Assembly (NCBI RefSeq): GCF_003386205.1
Contig: NZ_QRDY01000004.1
Coordinates: 186,001 to 250,000 of the forward strand
Direction: 5' to 3'
Source of the DNA: Cohnella lupini
GTDB lineage: Bacteria; Bacillota; Bacilli; Paenibacillales; Paenibacillaceae
Length of the DNA stretch: 64,000 nucleotides
Shown: one piece after another, positions 25,524 to 36,299 of the stretch
Numbering within the stretch: the stretch's first letter is position 1
Layout of the letters: each line of letters starts with the position of its first letter
The notes under the pieces: generated by a model
Told to the model about the DNA's origin: nothing
Seen by the model: only the letters and a program-made list of their open reading frames with translations
Database searches by the model: none
Made by a program: the position numbers and the translations under genes

Positions 25524-27008
25524 TTAAGGAAGCAAGGTGTCTCCCGTCAAGTACCGGTCGCACTCGCGTGCGGCTTCGCGGCCTTCGTTGATCGCCCATA
25601 CGACCAAGCTTTGTCCCCGACGCATATCGCCCGCCGCGAATACTCCCTTTACGTTCGTCGCGTACTTGCCGTACTCCGCCTTCGCGTTGGACCGTTCGTC
25701 TTTCTCGACGCCAAGCTGATCGAGCACGGTGCTCTCCGGACCTAAGAAACCCATCGCGAGCAGTACCAATTGCGCCGGCCACACCTGCTCCGTACCCGGT
25801 ACCTCTACCGGACCGAATCGGCCGTTCGCGTCCGCCTTCCACTCCATGCCGACCGTGTGCAGCTCCTTCAGGTTGCCCTCCTCGTCCCCGACGAATCGTT
25901 TCGTCGAGATCATGTACTGACGAGGATCGCTCCCGTACAAGGCCTTCGCTTCTTCCTGCCCGTAATCCAGCTTGTATACGCGCGGGAATTGCGGCCACGG
26001 ATTGCTCGCCGCCCGCGTTTCGGGCGGCTTAGCCATAATCTCGAACTGCGTAACGCTTCCGCAGCCGTGCCGCAAGGAAGTTCCCACGCAGTCCGTACCG
26101 GTATCGCCGCCTCCGATCACGATGACGTCCTTGCCTTCCGCGAATAAATATTGACCGTCGGCATGCTCCGAATCGAGCAGGCTTTTCGTATTCTTGTGCA
26201 GGAACTCCATGGCCAGATGGATCCCTTTTAATTCGCGCCCTTCGATCGGCAGGTCCCGCCCTTTCGTCGCGCCGCCGCACATCACGATGGCGTCGAACTC
26301 CTCTAACAATCGCGAAGCCGGAATGTCTTTGCCGATTTCCGTTCCCGTAACGAACGTAACCCCTTCCCGCCGGAGCAATTCCACCCTGCGCTCGACGGTT
26401 TTCTTATCCAACTTCATGTTCGGAATCCCGTACATGAGCAACCCGCCAACGCGATCGGCCCGCTCGTACACGGTTACGAGGTGTCCGGCTTTGTTCAATT
26501 GGGCCGCGCAAGCGAGTCCGGATGGCCCCGAGCCGATGACGGCGACCCTCTTCCCCGTTCGAACCGTCGGAGGCTCGGGAACGATCCAGCCTTCGGCGAA
26601 TCCTTTGTCGACGATCGCTTTCTCGATGTTCTTGATCGTAACCGGCGGGTCGTATAGCCCGACCGTGCAAGAGCCTTCGCATGGCGCCGGACAAACGCGA
26701 CCGGTAAACTCCGGAAAATTATTCGTCTGATGCAGCCGATCCAGCGCTTGCCTCCACAATCCCCGATACACGAGATCGTTCCATTCCGGGATCAGGTTAT
26801 TGACCGGACATCCGGCAGCCATCCCGTTAATGATCTGCCCGGTATGGCAGAACGGAATCCCGCAATCCATACAGCGGGCACCCTGATCTCTCAGCTGTTC
26901 TTCGGATGCTTTGCTTTGGAATTCCTGCCAATGCCGAATCCGGTCCGCAGGATCGGCCTCCGGAGGCAGCTCCCTTCTAAATTCCATGAAACCCGTGGAT
27001 TTCCCCAT
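25524..27008 (-). CDS. gltD: Glutamate synthase small subunit
   Basis: 494 residues. It supplies electrons from NADPH to the large subunit for glutamate formation from glutamine and 2-oxoglutarate. The N-terminal Fe-S region has [12 protein letters not shown] and later CPVNNLIP, then [12 protein letters not shown]-binding motif [15 protein letters not shown] (about residue 155) and NADPH-binding motif [11 protein letters not shown] (about residue 297) follow. The C-terminal [18 protein letters not shown] is the family ending that contacts FAD. It begins 27 nt after gltB with GGAGG 7 nt before the ATG; the pair is an operon ended by terminator 25455-25490. Confidence 0.97.
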   Translation of the reverse strand: MGKSTGFMEFRRELPPEADPADRIRHWQEFQSKASEEQLRDQGARCMDCGIPFCHTGQIINGMAAGCPVNNLIPEWNDLVYRGLWRQALDRLHQTNNFPEFTGRVCPAPCEGSCTVGLYDPPVTIKNIEKAIVDKGFAEGWIVPEPPTVRTGKRVAVIGSGPSGLACAAQLNKAGHLVTVYERADRVGGLLMYGIPNMKLDKKTVERRVELLRREGVTFVTGTEIGKDIPASRLLEEFDAIVMCGGATKGRDLPIEGRELKGIHLAMEFLHKNTKSLLDSEHADGQYLFAEGKDVIVIGGGDTGTDCVGTSLRHGCGSVTQFEIMAKPPETRAASNPWPQFPRVYKLDYGQEEAKALYGSDPRQYMISTKRFVGDEEGNLKELHTVGMEWKADANGRFGPVEVPGTEQVWPAQLVLLAMGFLGPESTVLDQLGVEKDERSNAKAEYGKYATNVKGVFAAGDMRRGQSLVVWAINEGREAARECDRYLTGDTLLP

Positions 27009-27035
27009 TCCTTCGCCTCCATTAACTCGAGATCA

Positions 27036-30000
27036 TCAATTGCCGCCCACGCGGGACAAGTCCTTCATGTTCGCTTCGAAAGCCGCCATCGCGACCTGTT
27101 CACCGGTTAACCCGGTTGCCGAAAGCCGGTCCATCGCGTCCAGCATTCGTTTGTAATCCTTCGGAATAACCTTGACGAACCGGGATAAGCTTTCGTCCCA
27201 ATCATCGACGATCGATTGCGCCCATGAGCTTTTCGTATAGGTCACGTGCCGCTCGATCATATCTCTCAAGCCCCGCGCTTCGACAAGGTCCTCCACGCGG
27301 TCAAGGTGCACCATCTCGAGATTGCAGCGGTTTATGAAATCGCCGGCCGAATCGAATACGTATGCGATGCCGCCCGACATCCCCGCCGCGAAATTGCGGC
27401 CGGTCTTGCCGAGGATGACGACGCGACCCCCGGTCATGTATTCGCAGCCGTGATCGCCGACGCCTTCGACTACCGCGTTAACTCCGCTGTTCCTCACGCA
27501 GAATCGCTCGCCCGCAATACCGCGGATATACGCCTCTCCCGACGTTGCGCCGTAGAAGGCGACGTTGCCTATAATAATGTTTTGCTCCGTTCTGAACGTC
27601 GCTTTGTCGGACGGGGCAACGATGATTTTGCCGCCGGATAACCCTTTGCCGACGTAATCGTTGGAGTCCCCCTCCAGCTTCAAGGTCATTCCGCGAGGAA
27701 TAAAAGCTCCGAAGCTCTGTCCCGCGGACCCGATGAAGTGGAAACGGATCGTGTCCGCAGGGAGGCCGGCCGATCCGTATCGCCGGGTTACCTCGCTGCC
27801 GAGAATCGTCCCGACGACCCGATTCGTGTTATAAATCGGAAGCACGGCCGCCACAGGTTCCCCGGATACCAACGCTGGCTCGGCGATGCGAAGAAGCTGC
27901 TTCCTATCCAGCGAATTGTCCAGCCCATGATCTTGCGAAGTCTTGCAGTATCTCCCGACCTCCGAGCCGACTTCGGGCTGGTGCAGCAACGGCGAGAGGT
28001 CGACGCCTTTGGCTTTCCAGTGATCGATCGCTTTGCGACCGTTGAGCTTATCCGTTCGCCCGACCATCTCGTTGACCGTTCGGAAGCCTAGCCGCGCCAT
28101 AATCTCGCGAAGCTCGCTGGCGACGAAGCGCATGAAGTGCACGACATGCTGCGGATCGCCGTTGAACTTCCGGCGAAGCTCCGGATTTTGCGTCGCGACG
28201 CCGACCGGACACGTATCCAGATGGCAGACGCGCATCATCACGCAACCGAGCACGACGAGCGGCGATGTCGCGAAGCCGAACTCTTCCGCCCCCAGCAATG
28301 CGGCGATGGCGAGATCCCGACCCGTCATGAGCTTCCCGTCCGTCTCGACGACGATGCGATCGCGAAGCTTATTCAGCACGAGCGTCTGATGCGTCTCGGC
28401 GAGCCCAAGCTCCCAAGGCAATCCCGCATGACGAATGCTCGTCTGCGGCGACGCGCCCGTTCCGCCGTCGTAGCCGCTGATCAGCACGACGTCCGCGCGT
28501 CCCTTGGCTACCCCCGCGGCGATCGTGCCGACTCCCACTTCGGACACGAGCTTGACGTTGATCCTCGCGCGGGGGTTCGCGTTTTTCAAGTCGTGGATCA
28601 GCTCTGCCAGATCCTCGATCGAATAGATGTCATGATGCGGCGGCGGCGAAATCAAGCCGACCCCGGGCGTCGAACCGCGCACGTCCGCGATCCAAGGGTA
28701 TACTTTGCGCCCCGGCAGTTGACCGCCTTCGCCCGGCTTGGCCCCTTGCGCCATCTTGATTTGGATCTCGTCGGCGTTCACCAAATAATTGCTCGTCACG
28801 CCGAACCGTCCCGACGCGACTTGCTTGATCGCGCTCCGGCGAGAATCGCCGTTCGCGTCGGGAAGAAAGCGGTACGGATCCTCCCCGCCTTCTCCGGTGT
28901 TGCTTTTGCCGCCAAGGCGATTCATCGCGATCGCCATGCTCTCGTGCGCTTCCTTGCTGATTGAACCATAGGACATCGCGCCGGACTTGAAACGTTTGAC
29001 GATGGCATCCACGGACTCCACCTCTTCGAGGGGAATGCCGCCATCCGAAGAATCGAAATCCAATTCCAGCAAGCCGCGTAGCGTGAACAATTTTTCCTGC
29101 TGGCCGTTTACCGCATCGGAAAATTTCTTGAATAGCCCGTAATCGTTCGTGCGGCACGCTTGCTGAAGCGCATGGATCGTCTGCGATTGGTAGATGTGCT
29201 CCTCGCCGTCTCTGCGCCATTGGTATTCTCCGCCGGAAGGCAGCACGAGCTCGCCGCGATCCTGCTCCGCGTAAGCTTTCTCGTGGGGAATCAACGCTTC
29301 CCGCGCGATGACGTCCAACCCGACTCCGCCGATCCGCGACGGCGTCCACGTAAAGTACTTATCGATTAACCCCTTCTCTAGCCCCAAAGCCTCGAAAATC
29401 TGCGCACCGCGATAGCTCTGGATCGTGGATATACCCATTTTGGACAACACCTTGACGACGCCTTTAGTCGCAGCCTTCATATAGTTGTACACGGCTTTCT
29501 CATGAGTAATGCCCACCAGCAAGCCTTGACGGATCATGTCGTCCAGCGACTCCAGCGCCAAGTAAGGATTGATCGCGCTGACCCCGTAACCGAGCAGCAA
29601 CGCAAAATGATGAACCTCTCGCGGATCTCCGGACTCCAGCAGCAAGCTAACCTTCGTTCGGGTGCCCTCGCGGATCAAATGATGATGGAGGCAAGATACG
29701 GCTAGCAACGCCGGAATGGCTGCGTTATCGCGGTCGATGCCCCGGTCGGACAGGATGAGGATATTATGTCCGTGCGAGATGACCCGGTCCGCAGCCTCGC
29801 AAAGCTCGTTCAGGGCGGCTTCCAATCCCTCCGCCCCCCTAGCCGCAACGAAGAAAATGGGCAGCGTGATCGACTTGAAGCCCGGCCTGCGAATATGGCG
29901 GAGCTTGGCGAATTGTTCGTTCGATAAAATCGGGGATTTCACCTTGATCTGGCGACAGCTCTCCGGCTCGGGATTCAGAAGGTTGCGCTCCGGACCGATC

Positions 30001-31640
30001 GTGGTGCCGGTAGCCGTTATGATCTCTTCGCGTATCGCGTCGATCGGCGGATTGGTTACCTGCGCGAATAGCTGCTTGAAATAACTGTATAACCTTTGGG
30101 GCCGTTTCGAGAGCACGGCAAGCGGCGCATCGTAGCCCATAGAACCGATCGGCTCTACGCCGCTTTGCGCCATCGGCTCGAATACCTTCCTCAGCTCCTC
30201 GAACGTATAGCCGAAAGCGCGCTGGCGTTGGAATACCGTGGAATGGTCGGGCTCCGGAACCTCTGGCGCGTCCGGCAGCTCCTCCAAGCTGATCAAATGC
30301 TCCTTCAGCCACTCTTCGTAAGGATGCTCTTCGGCTATGGCGTTCTTCAATTCTTCGTCGGAAATGATCCGGCCTTCCTTCGTATCTACGAGCAGCATCC
30401 GCCCGGGATGAAGTCGTTCCTTATATATGACGTTCTCGGGAGGAACGTCCAATACCCCTACCTCGGAGGACAAAATGATCAGATCGTCCGTCGTGACGTA
30501 ATATCGGGCAGGACGAAGTCCGTTCCGATCGAGGAATGCCCCGATTTGGGTTCCGTCCGTGAATGCCATCGCGGCCGGTCCGTCCCAAGGCTCCATCAAC
30601 GTGCCGTGATATTCATAAAACGCTTTCATTTTATCCATCATGCTTTCGTGGTTCGCCCATGGTTCCGGCACCATCATCATGGCGGCATGAGGAAGACTGC
30701 GGCCCGATAAATAGAGGAATTCCAGCGAATTATCGAACATGGCGGTATCGCTTCCGTCGTTGTCGATGACCGGCTTCACCTTGCCCATGTCGTCTCCGAA
30801 TAGCTGCGTTTCCGCTAAGGCTTGTCGCGCGTGCATCCAATTCACGTTGCCTCGCAACGTATTGATCTCGCCGTTATGGATGACGAAGCGGTAGGGGTGG
30901 GCGCGTTCCCAGCTCGGAAAAGTATTCGTGCTAAACCGGGAATGAACGAGCGCCAGCGCCGTCTCGACCGCGGGATCCCGAAGCTCCGTATAATAGGAAT
31001 CCACTTGCTCGGGAATCAGCATCCCTTTGTACACGATCGTTCGGCTCGACAGGCTCGAAAAATAAAACGACTCCCCGCCCTCTACGCCGGAATACCGAAT
31101 CGCTTGCTCCGAACGCTTGCGAATGACGTATAGCTTCCGTTCGAAACCCAACTCGTCTTGGAAGCTTCCTTGTTGTCCGATGAAGATTTGGCGGACGAAC
31201 GGCTGAACGGATTTCGCGGTCTGGCCAAGCTTCCCGTCATCGGTGGGTACCGTTCTCCAGCCGATCAGCGTTTGGCCTTCCTCGCGCACGATCGCTTCCA
31301 ATCTTTTCTCGAAAGAAAGCCTGAGCTCCTCATCCTGCGGCAAGAACAGCATGCCGACTCCGTACTCTCCGTCTTGGGGAAGCTGAACTAGCTCCTTGCC
31401 GAGCTCCCGCCTGAAAAAAGCATGGGGAATCTGCAGCAGGATGCCCGCTCCGTCCCCCGTATTCGTCTCGCATCCCTGACCGCCGCGATGATCGAGGTTC
31501 CCTAGAACCGTTAACGCCTGACGGACGATCTCATGGGATTTGCGTCCTTTGATATTAGCCACGAACCCCATTCCGCAAGCATCGTGCTCGAATTGCGGAT
31601 CGTATAATCCCTGTTTGGCGGGCAACCCGTTACGCTTCAT
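27036..31640 (-). CDS. gltB: Glutamate synthase large subunit
   Basis: 1534 residues from the ATG at 31640, chosen because residues 1-21 then match the short propeptide of other GltB proteins. Cys22 (in EHDACGMGF) becomes the N-terminal nucleophile of the glutaminase domain after cleavage. An upstream in-frame extension to 31787 has no family similarity. After the amidotransferase (22 to about 430) come the central domain, the FMN-binding synthase barrel ([23 protein letters not shown]) and the 3Fe-4S ligands in [15 protein letters not shown]. The last 250 residues form the glutamate-synthase beta-helix ([13 protein letters not shown]). Ammonia made from glutamine tunnels to the synthase site. 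No regulator of the GltC type is adjacent. Confidence 0.97.
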   Translation of the reverse strand: MKRNGLPAKQGLYDPQFEHDACGMGFVANIKGRKSHEIVRQALTVLGNLDHRGGQGCETNTGDGAGILLQIPHAFFRRELGKELVQLPQDGEYGVGMLFLPQDEELRLSFEKRLEAIVREEGQTLIGWRTVPTDDGKLGQTAKSVQPFVRQIFIGQQGSFQDELGFERKLYVIRKRSEQAIRYSGVEGGESFYFSSLSSRTIVYKGMLIPEQVDSYYTELRDPAVETALALVHSRFSTNTFPSWERAHPYRFVIHNGEINTLRGNVNWMHARQALAETQLFGDDMGKVKPVIDNDGSDTAMFDNSLEFLYLSGRSLPHAAMMMVPEPWANHESMMDKMKAFYEYHGTLMEPWDGPAAMAFTDGTQIGAFLDRNGLRPARYYVTTDDLIILSSEVGVLDVPPENVIYKERLHPGRMLLVDTKEGRIISDEELKNAIAEEHPYEEWLKEHLISLEELPDAPEVPEPDHSTVFQRQRAFGYTFEELRKVFEPMAQSGVEPIGSMGYDAPLAVLSKRPQRLYSYFKQLFAQVTNPPIDAIREEIITATGTTIGPERNLLNPEPESCRQIKVKSPILSNEQFAKLRHIRRPGFKSITLPIFFVAARGAEGLEAALNELCEAADRVISHGHNILILSDRGIDRDNAAIPALLAVSCLHHHLIREGTRTKVSLLLESGDPREVHHFALLLGYGVSAINPYLALESLDDMIRQGLLVGITHEKAVYNYMKAATKGVVKVLSKMGISTIQSYRGAQIFEALGLEKGLIDKYFTWTPSRIGGVGLDVIAREALIPHEKAYAEQDRGELVLPSGGEYQWRRDGEEHIYQSQTIHALQQACRTNDYGLFKKFSDAVNGQQEKLFTLRGLLELDFDSSDGGIPLEEVESVDAIVKRFKSGAMSYGSISKEAHESMAIAMNRLGGKSNTGEGGEDPYRFLPDANGDSRRSAIKQVASGRFGVTSNYLVNADEIQIKMAQGAKPGEGGQLPGRKVYPWIADVRGSTPGVGLISPPPHHDIYSIEDLAELIHDLKNANPRARINVKLVSEVGVGTIAAGVAKGRADVVLISGYDGGTGASPQTSIRHAGLPWELGLAETHQTLVLNKLRDRIVVETDGKLMTGRDLAIAALLGAEEFGFATSPLVVLGCVMMRVCHLDTCPVGVATQNPELRRKFNGDPQHVVHFMRFVASELREIMARLGFRTVNEMVGRTDKLNGRKAIDHWKAKGVDLSPLLHQPEVGSEVGRYCKTSQDHGLDNSLDRKQLLRIAEPALVSGEPVAAVLPIYNTNRVVGTILGSEVTRRYGSAGLPADTIRFHFIGSAGQSFGAFIPRGMTLKLEGDSNDYVGKGLSGGKIIVAPSDKATFRTEQNIIIGNVAFYGATSGEAYIRGIAGERFCVRNSGVNAVVEGVGDHGCEYMTGGRVVILGKTGRNFAAGMSGGIAYVFDSAGDFINRCNLEMVHLDRVEDLVEARGLRDMIERHVTYTKSSWAQSIVDDWDESLSRFVKVIPKDYKRMLDAMDRLSATGLTGEQVAMAAFEANMKDLSRVGGN

Positions 31641-31948
31641 AGTTCGCAACCTTTCTATACCATAATTTTTATGTATATATGCAAGTTGTCTGACTATGTA
31701 TGGATAATTCAATTTCTCCGCTTTAATCCCTTTTTTTAGCAAAAAGTCGAGACTTTCGTCCCCCCTCCGATCCACGTTTCGCAACATAATTTCGCATGTT
31801 TCGCTGTCATTCGACTAAATAGCCGTTTTGGAAAAGGGGGTGCCTTACGCGGGATTGCTGGCGGGACTTCGGGAGCGGGATGGGGTGGGCGGGTGGCGTG
31901 GCGTACGGTGCGTACGGTGCGGGGGTGCGGGACGGGGTGCTAAACGGT
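31641..31948. other. Leader of gltB with a G-rich, quadruplex-prone stretch
   Basis: Upstream of gltB, the plus strand at 31871-31893 has five G-runs (GGG-AGC-GGG-AT-GGGG-T-GGG-C-GGG), which fits the standard four-tract quadruplex rule. A short direct repeat CGTACGGTG follows, then more G-runs at 31921-31940. The plus strand is the template for gltB. No other regulatory element is recognised between 31641 and 31830. Confidence 0.55.
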
Positions 31949-32076
31949 GTAGCTATACTTTTTATGCTTGGAGCTTGTCTTCTGCTGGATTTCGGAGCTG
32001 TAGCTATATTTTTTATGCTTGGAGCTTGTCTTCTGCCGGATTTCGGAGCTGTAGCTATACTTTTTATGCTTGGAGC
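31949..32076. repeat. Intergenic tandem repeat array C (51-bp period)
   Basis: Units start at 31949, 32000 and 32051 (last partial). Units 1 and 2 agree at 49 of 51 positions. The motif is GTAGCTATA, T-rich loop, TGCTTGGAGC, a spacer ending CGGAGCT. Between gltB and the oxidoreductase gene. Because 51 is a multiple of three, frames stay open, but no ribosome site or family similarity supports a gene. Confidence 0.9.
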
Positions 32077-32167
32077 GGATCGCATCGAATCTAATCGGAT
32101 GGCAAGTTAGGCGACATAGGATAGCTGTAGTTAGGTTTGACGGAAAGGCACGACGCGGGAAAGTAAA

Positions 32168-32214
32168 CAAAAAAAGCAGTTCCAAAGGAGTCGACTGACT
32201 CCAATGGAACTGCT
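32168..32214 (-). terminator. Strong terminator after the FAD oxidoreductase gene
   Basis: Minus strand hairpin of 10 bp, a 2-nt internal loop each side, then 6 bp and a 4-nt loop (arms 32205-32214/32175-32184 and 32197-32202/32187-32192), followed by seven T (32168-32174). It lies 5 nt past the stop codon and ends the whole transporter operon. Confidence 0.93.
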
Positions 32215-32219
32215 CCATT

Positions 32220-34469
32220 CTAATAAACGCGAAGCTCGATTAATTCGGCGCGATCGCTGCCGTTCGTCGCATGGACGACGAGGCGAACCCGATCGGTTGC
32301 GACGCTCTCCGTCAGACGGTGAACCTTTTTGCGCTTGCGATTGCCTTGCTCTTGAGCGAGCTTACGCCATTCTCCGCCGACCCAAGCTTCCAGATCGTAA
32401 TCCTTCGCCAATTCCGGAATGACCGCGAAAGGCGTCTCGTGGTGGTGAAGGTTGATCAAATCCTCGTTGACGTCGTCGTTAAACGTGAGATGAATCTCCG
32501 AAACTTCCGCAAGCGCGGCCAACCGAACCTCCACCCACTCGCTTCTTTCCTTCGCCATCGGCTCGGAAGCCCACGAATGCGGTCCGCCATAAGGACGCGC
32601 GTACCCGTCTATTACCTTCTCGGCGGCATAAGCCTCCGTTTCGAAGGCAACGCAGAACGGCTGGCGAACGAGCCGCTTCATGCTCCATTCCACAATCGGT
32701 TGATCCGGCTGATGATCCTCCAAATCCGAGGACACCTTCGACAACACGCCGCGTTCGAAGGCGAGCACGCCGGTCAAAGGAACGGCTGACTTAAACAAGC
32801 TGATCTTCTCGTTCGCCCGAACGATAATGAAGATATTACTCCCGCTCTCTCCTACGCCATCCCGCTCCACCGGAATCGCGACCCACTGCCGGGTCCCCGC
32901 TTCCACAATAGCCTTAGCGCTCGACTTGAGCGTTGCCGGGACATAATTCTCCGCGCGCCCGGTATCCCATACCTCGACGACCAGCTCCGCGCGCTCGCTG
33001 GCCGAAACCAACAGCTCCAGCTTCCCCGCAGACTTGCCTTCCAAAGGCAACAGCACTCCAAAGTCCGCCGTAAGCGGATATTCCCCTACTACTTGATCCA
33101 AGCGAATCTTCGCCATCGTGCTCGACGCGCTTACCGAACCAAGCCGCGCCAAGTCCGCCTCGTCTTCGTTCCTAAGCCCGATGATCGAAGCGTCGCTCTT
33201 CAGCATCGCTTGCTGTATATCCGCCAGATGCCTCTCGCGAAGTTGTCGAGGAGTCACGCCTTTGATAACCGCCAGCGCGGCGCCGACTCCGGCCGCTTCC
33301 CCCATGACCGCGCAGGTCGCCATGACCCGCGTCGTTCCGAACGCGACATGGGTCGCGCTGACGTTCCGTCCGGCGAACAGCAGGTTATTCACGTTCCGGG
33401 AGTACAACGACCCGAACGGAATGTGATAGATGCCGTCCGCGTGCAGATGCTTCGACCCGCTCTCAGACGCGTACATTCCTTGAGGCGGATGCAAATCGAT
33501 CGACCAGCCGCCGAAGGCGACCCGGTCTTCGAACGGACGCTGAGCGAGGATATCGTTCTGCGTCAGCACCGTGTCGCCGAGAAAGCGGCGATATTCCCGT
33601 TTGCCCGGAAGCGAGCCTACCCACTCCAAAGTCATTGTCTCGGCGTCGAATTGGCCGGAATTTTTAATATAATCCCATATGCCGTAAATGACCGACCACA
33701 GCTCGTCGCGAATGCGCTCGTTCTCGAGGACCGTGTCCAGCTCTCCGCCCCACTCGATCCACCAATAGTGGCAACCGGAATCCCCGCTTCGGATGACCCT
33801 TTTTAACGGAATCGAAGTCGTCGTGATGTCCTTCGCGAACGATGGAGCCACGAATCGGACGGGTTTACCGACATCCTTCGTATAGAACAGCAACGTGCTG
33901 CCCAGCGTAATGTCGTCCGCGACTTCCGGAGCCCAATCCTCGTCGTATTCATGCCGCGCTTCTCGTCCCAAGCGGTAAGCCGCACCGGCCAGAAATCCGA
34001 CCAACCCATCGCCCGTGCAGTCCAAGAAAACCTCGCTCTCGAAACGGATTAGCCTCTCCGAGCCCATCATCCAACCGGTAACGCTGCGGATAACCCGCGC
34101 GTCCATCTCTCCGTCCGCTTCCGCTTCCCGGACGTCCGTGTTCAAGAACAACTCCAAGTTCGGTTCGGCGCGAACCGCTTCGAGCAACGTCAAATCCCAC
34201 AGATAAGGATTGCCTTCCGGATTGCGGTACTGATTCTCGATGAACAGCTCGCCCATGATGCCGGTCTCGCGCGCATATCGGTTAACGCCATGACCCGTCG
34301 CGCCGCATACCCATACCCGAACCTCCGAGCTGGAATTGCCGCCGAGCACCGGGCGATTGTGGACAAGCGCCACCTTCCGGCCAAGCCTTGCGGCGGCAAT
34401 CGCCGCGCTAATGCCCGCTAACCCTCCGCCGACGACCGTAACGTCCGATATTACCACTTCGTTTTTCAC
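32220..34469 (-). CDS. FAD-dependent oxidoreductase with C-terminal beta-sandwich
   Basis: 749 residues from a GTG start with GGAGGG 7 nt upstream. The N-terminus binds FAD: VVGGGLAGISAAIAAARLG then a GGNSSSEVRVWVCGATG segment typical of the FAD_oxidored family (PF12831). A second FAD contact is FLDCTGDGLVGFLAGA, and FAGRNVSATHVAFG comes further on. The last 150 residues (SMKRLVRQPFCVAFETEA onward) look like a discoidin/NPCBM-type beta-sandwich that may bind sugar. Such proteins are common beside carbohydrate transporters, but the substrate is unproven. It is the last gene of the CUT1 transporter operon, 16 nt after the second permease, and probably oxidises an imported sugar or derivative. 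Confidence 0.88.
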   Translation of the reverse strand: MKNEVVISDVTVVGGGLAGISAAIAAARLGRKVALVHNRPVLGGNSSSEVRVWVCGATGHGVNRYARETGIMGELFIENQYRNPEGNPYLWDLTLLEAVRAEPNLELFLNTDVREAEADGEMDARVIRSVTGWMMGSERLIRFESEVFLDCTGDGLVGFLAGAAYRLGREARHEYDEDWAPEVADDITLGSTLLFYTKDVGKPVRFVAPSFAKDITTTSIPLKRVIRSGDSGCHYWWIEWGGELDTVLENERIRDELWSVIYGIWDYIKNSGQFDAETMTLEWVGSLPGKREYRRFLGDTVLTQNDILAQRPFEDRVAFGGWSIDLHPPQGMYASESGSKHLHADGIYHIPFGSLYSRNVNNLLFAGRNVSATHVAFGTTRVMATCAVMGEAAGVGAALAVIKGVTPRQLRERHLADIQQAMLKSDASIIGLRNEDEADLARLGSVSASSTMAKIRLDQVVGEYPLTADFGVLLPLEGKSAGKLELLVSASERAELVVEVWDTGRAENYVPATLKSSAKAIVEAGTRQWVAIPVERDGVGESGSNIFIIVRANEKISLFKSAVPLTGVLAFERGVLSKVSSDLEDHQPDQPIVEWSMKRLVRQPFCVAFETEAYAAEKVIDGYARPYGGPHSWASEPMAKERSEWVEVRLAALAEVSEIHLTFNDDVNEDLINLHHHETPFAVIPELAKDYDLEAWVGGEWRKLAQEQGNRKRKKVHRLTESVATDRVRLVVHATNGSDRAELIELRVY

Positions 34470-34485
34470 GCTGAATCCCTCCGAA

Positions 34486-35307
34486 TTAGCCTTTCACAGC
34501 GGAGCTGGAAATGCCTTGTATAATATATTTCTGGCCGATTAGGAAAATGAGAATCATCGGAATGATCGCCGCGGAAGACGCCGCCATCATTCCGTTGTAA
34601 TCGACGTTGTTTTCAAGGATGAAATTTTGCAAGCCGAGCGGTATCGTGTACAATTCCGGACTCGTTAGGAATACGAGCGCGTTCTCGTAATCGTTCCAAT
34701 GCCAGGAAAAATCGATGATCGCGAACGTGGCGAGCGCGGGCTTGGCCAACGGAAGCACCAACCGGAAGAAAATCTTGAAATGTCCCGCTCCGTCCAAGAA
34801 CGCGGATTCGGTAATTTCCTTCGGTACGCTCATGAAGAACTGTCTCAGCATGAATACCCCGAAGATCGAGAACATGCCCGGCAATATTAAAGCCCAATGC
34901 GTGTTGTAAATGTGCATCCAGTTGAACATGATGAATTTCGGCACGAAAATAACCTGCGGCGGAATCATCATCATCGACAGATAGACGAGGAACATCGCGT
35001 CGCGGCCTTTGAATTCGATGCGCGCGAAGCCGTATGCCGCCAATGCGGACAGGAATACGGCCCCGATCGTGCTAATGACCGAAATTTTGACCGAGTTCAA
35101 ATAATAAGGGACGAAATTATAGCTGCCCGTCCATATTCGCTCGTGACTGCTCCAATCGAGCTTGGAAGGAAGCCACTTCGAGAATACTTCGCTCGGAGAT
35201 TGGAACGACGTGCTGATCATCCATAGAAAAGGAAGGATCATGAACACGCCTGCCACGATCATGAGGATCGTCGTGGGCAGCTTTATTTTCCCGGCCGAAT
35301 CGTTCAT
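34486..35307 (-). CDS. CUT1 carbohydrate ABC permease (MalG-type)
   Basis: 273 residues from the ATG at 35307 (AAGGGGG 8 nt upstream; an in-frame GTG three codons earlier overlaps that site). Six membrane spans, with the inner-membrane permease EAA loop at ESAFLDGAGHFKIFFRLVLPLAKP. It forms the membrane channel with the preceding permease and takes sugar from the lipoprotein at 36300-37601. No ATPase gene is in the operon; a shared MsmX-type ATPase elsewhere is expected, as is usual for such systems in Bacilli. Confidence 0.93.
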   Translation of the reverse strand: MNDSAGKIKLPTTILMIVAGVFMILPFLWMISTSFQSPSEVFSKWLPSKLDWSSHERIWTGSYNFVPYYLNSVKISVISTIGAVFLSALAAYGFARIEFKGRDAMFLVYLSMMMIPPQVIFVPKFIMFNWMHIYNTHWALILPGMFSIFGVFMLRQFFMSVPKEITESAFLDGAGHFKIFFRLVLPLAKPALATFAIIDFSWHWNDYENALVFLTSPELYTIPLGLQNFILENNVDYNGMMAASSAAIIPMILIFLIGQKYIIQGISSSAVKG

Positions 35308-35323
35308 GCGAAGCACCCCCTTT

Positions 35324-36208
35324 CTAGTAATGGACCCAGCGCTTCTGGCCGATCCACTGGATGATGGTAATGATTAGAATGACGGCGAACAGAAACCAGG
35401 AAATCGCGGAAGCGTAACCCATCTCGTAATAGCTGAAGGCCGTCTTGTAGACGAATAACGATAAAATCGTCGTACTGCCGCTCGGTCCGCCTTGCGTGAT
35501 CGCTTGGATCAAGGAGAAGGATTTCATCGTCATGATCAAACCCGTGATGAGCAGCAGGAACGTTGTCGGGCTGACGAGCGGCCATACGATTTTCCACGTA
35601 ACCGTTCTCGCGCTCGCGCCGTCGATACGGGCCGCTTCCAGCTGCTCGGCCGATATTTCCTGCAGGGCAGCCAAATAGATGATCATGTTATAGCCGAGCA
35701 TGAACCAGATTTGTACGACGTCGATGGCATACATCGCCGTGTCGGAATCCGCGAACCATCCCGGGGGCGTGGCGATACCGATCCATCTCAGCACCTCGTT
35801 GATGGGACCGTGCGAAGGCTGGAACAACAGCATCCATACGAATGCGACAGCCACTCCGCTAGAGATATAAGGCAAAAAAAACATTCCTCGCAGCAAGCCT
35901 TTTAGATAGACGCTACGGTTTAACACTAGAGCCACTATGAAAGCAATGACCAGGGATATCGGAACGGATAACAAGAATATCCCCGTATGCCTAACCGCGC
36001 TATAAAACTGCTCGTCTTGGAATAAACGCTCGATATTATCCAACCCGGTGAACGATACGTTCGGGTTGGCGAATTGGTAGTCGGTAAACATAAGGCCGAA
36101 TGAGAATAGCGCGGGAATAATGAAGAACAGCAGAATGCCCAGCATGTTCGGCATGATGAACGCGTATCCGATCCAGCCTTGCTTTTGAATCCAGCTTCGC
36201 CGTTTCAC
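35324..36208 (-). CDS. CUT1 carbohydrate ABC permease (MalF/UgpA-type)
   Basis: 294 residues from a GTG start with AAAGGCGG upstream. It has six membrane spans and the permease EAA motif EAARIDGASARTVTWKIVWPLVSP. It pairs with the MalG-type permease 16 nt downstream. It is 91 nt after the solute-binding gene, and that gap holds a 13-bp hairpin (36250-36282). Such a hairpin usually keeps the binding-protein message stable and lowers permease expression. Confidence 0.93.
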   Translation of the reverse strand: MKRRSWIQKQGWIGYAFIMPNMLGILLFFIIPALFSFGLMFTDYQFANPNVSFTGLDNIERLFQDEQFYSAVRHTGIFLLSVPISLVIAFIVALVLNRSVYLKGLLRGMFFLPYISSGVAVAFVWMLLFQPSHGPINEVLRWIGIATPPGWFADSDTAMYAIDVVQIWFMLGYNMIIYLAALQEISAEQLEAARIDGASARTVTWKIVWPLVSPTTFLLLITGLIMTMKSFSLIQAITQGGPSGSTTILSLFVYKTAFSYYEMGYASAISWFLFAVILIITIIQWIGQKRWVHY

Positions 36209-36249
36209 GGGATCGCCGCCTTTCGTATGTCGCTTGATTAAAGCAGCAA

Positions 36250-36282
36250 AGAGAAGAAGGAAGCGGTCGTTCCTTCTTCTCT
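36250..36282 (-). other. Intercistronic hairpin between binding protein and permease
   Basis: A perfect 13-bp stem (36250-36262 with 36270-36282) and a 7-nt loop. The T-run expected for a full terminator is missing on the minus strand, so partial termination or 3'-end protection of the binding-protein mRNA is more likely. Confidence 0.75.
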
Positions 36283-36299
36283 CCGCGGGTAATCGCTAT

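Noticed and set aside
31641-31787. N-terminal extension of gltB by 49 residues
   Set aside because: The ATG at 31640 yields the correct short propeptide before the catalytic Cys; the extension has no family similarity.
31807-32218. Repeat-containing frames (APSIKSIATAPKSGRRQ-like) in array C
   Set aside because: Same cause: a 51-bp period keeps frames open; no start signal and no family similarity.
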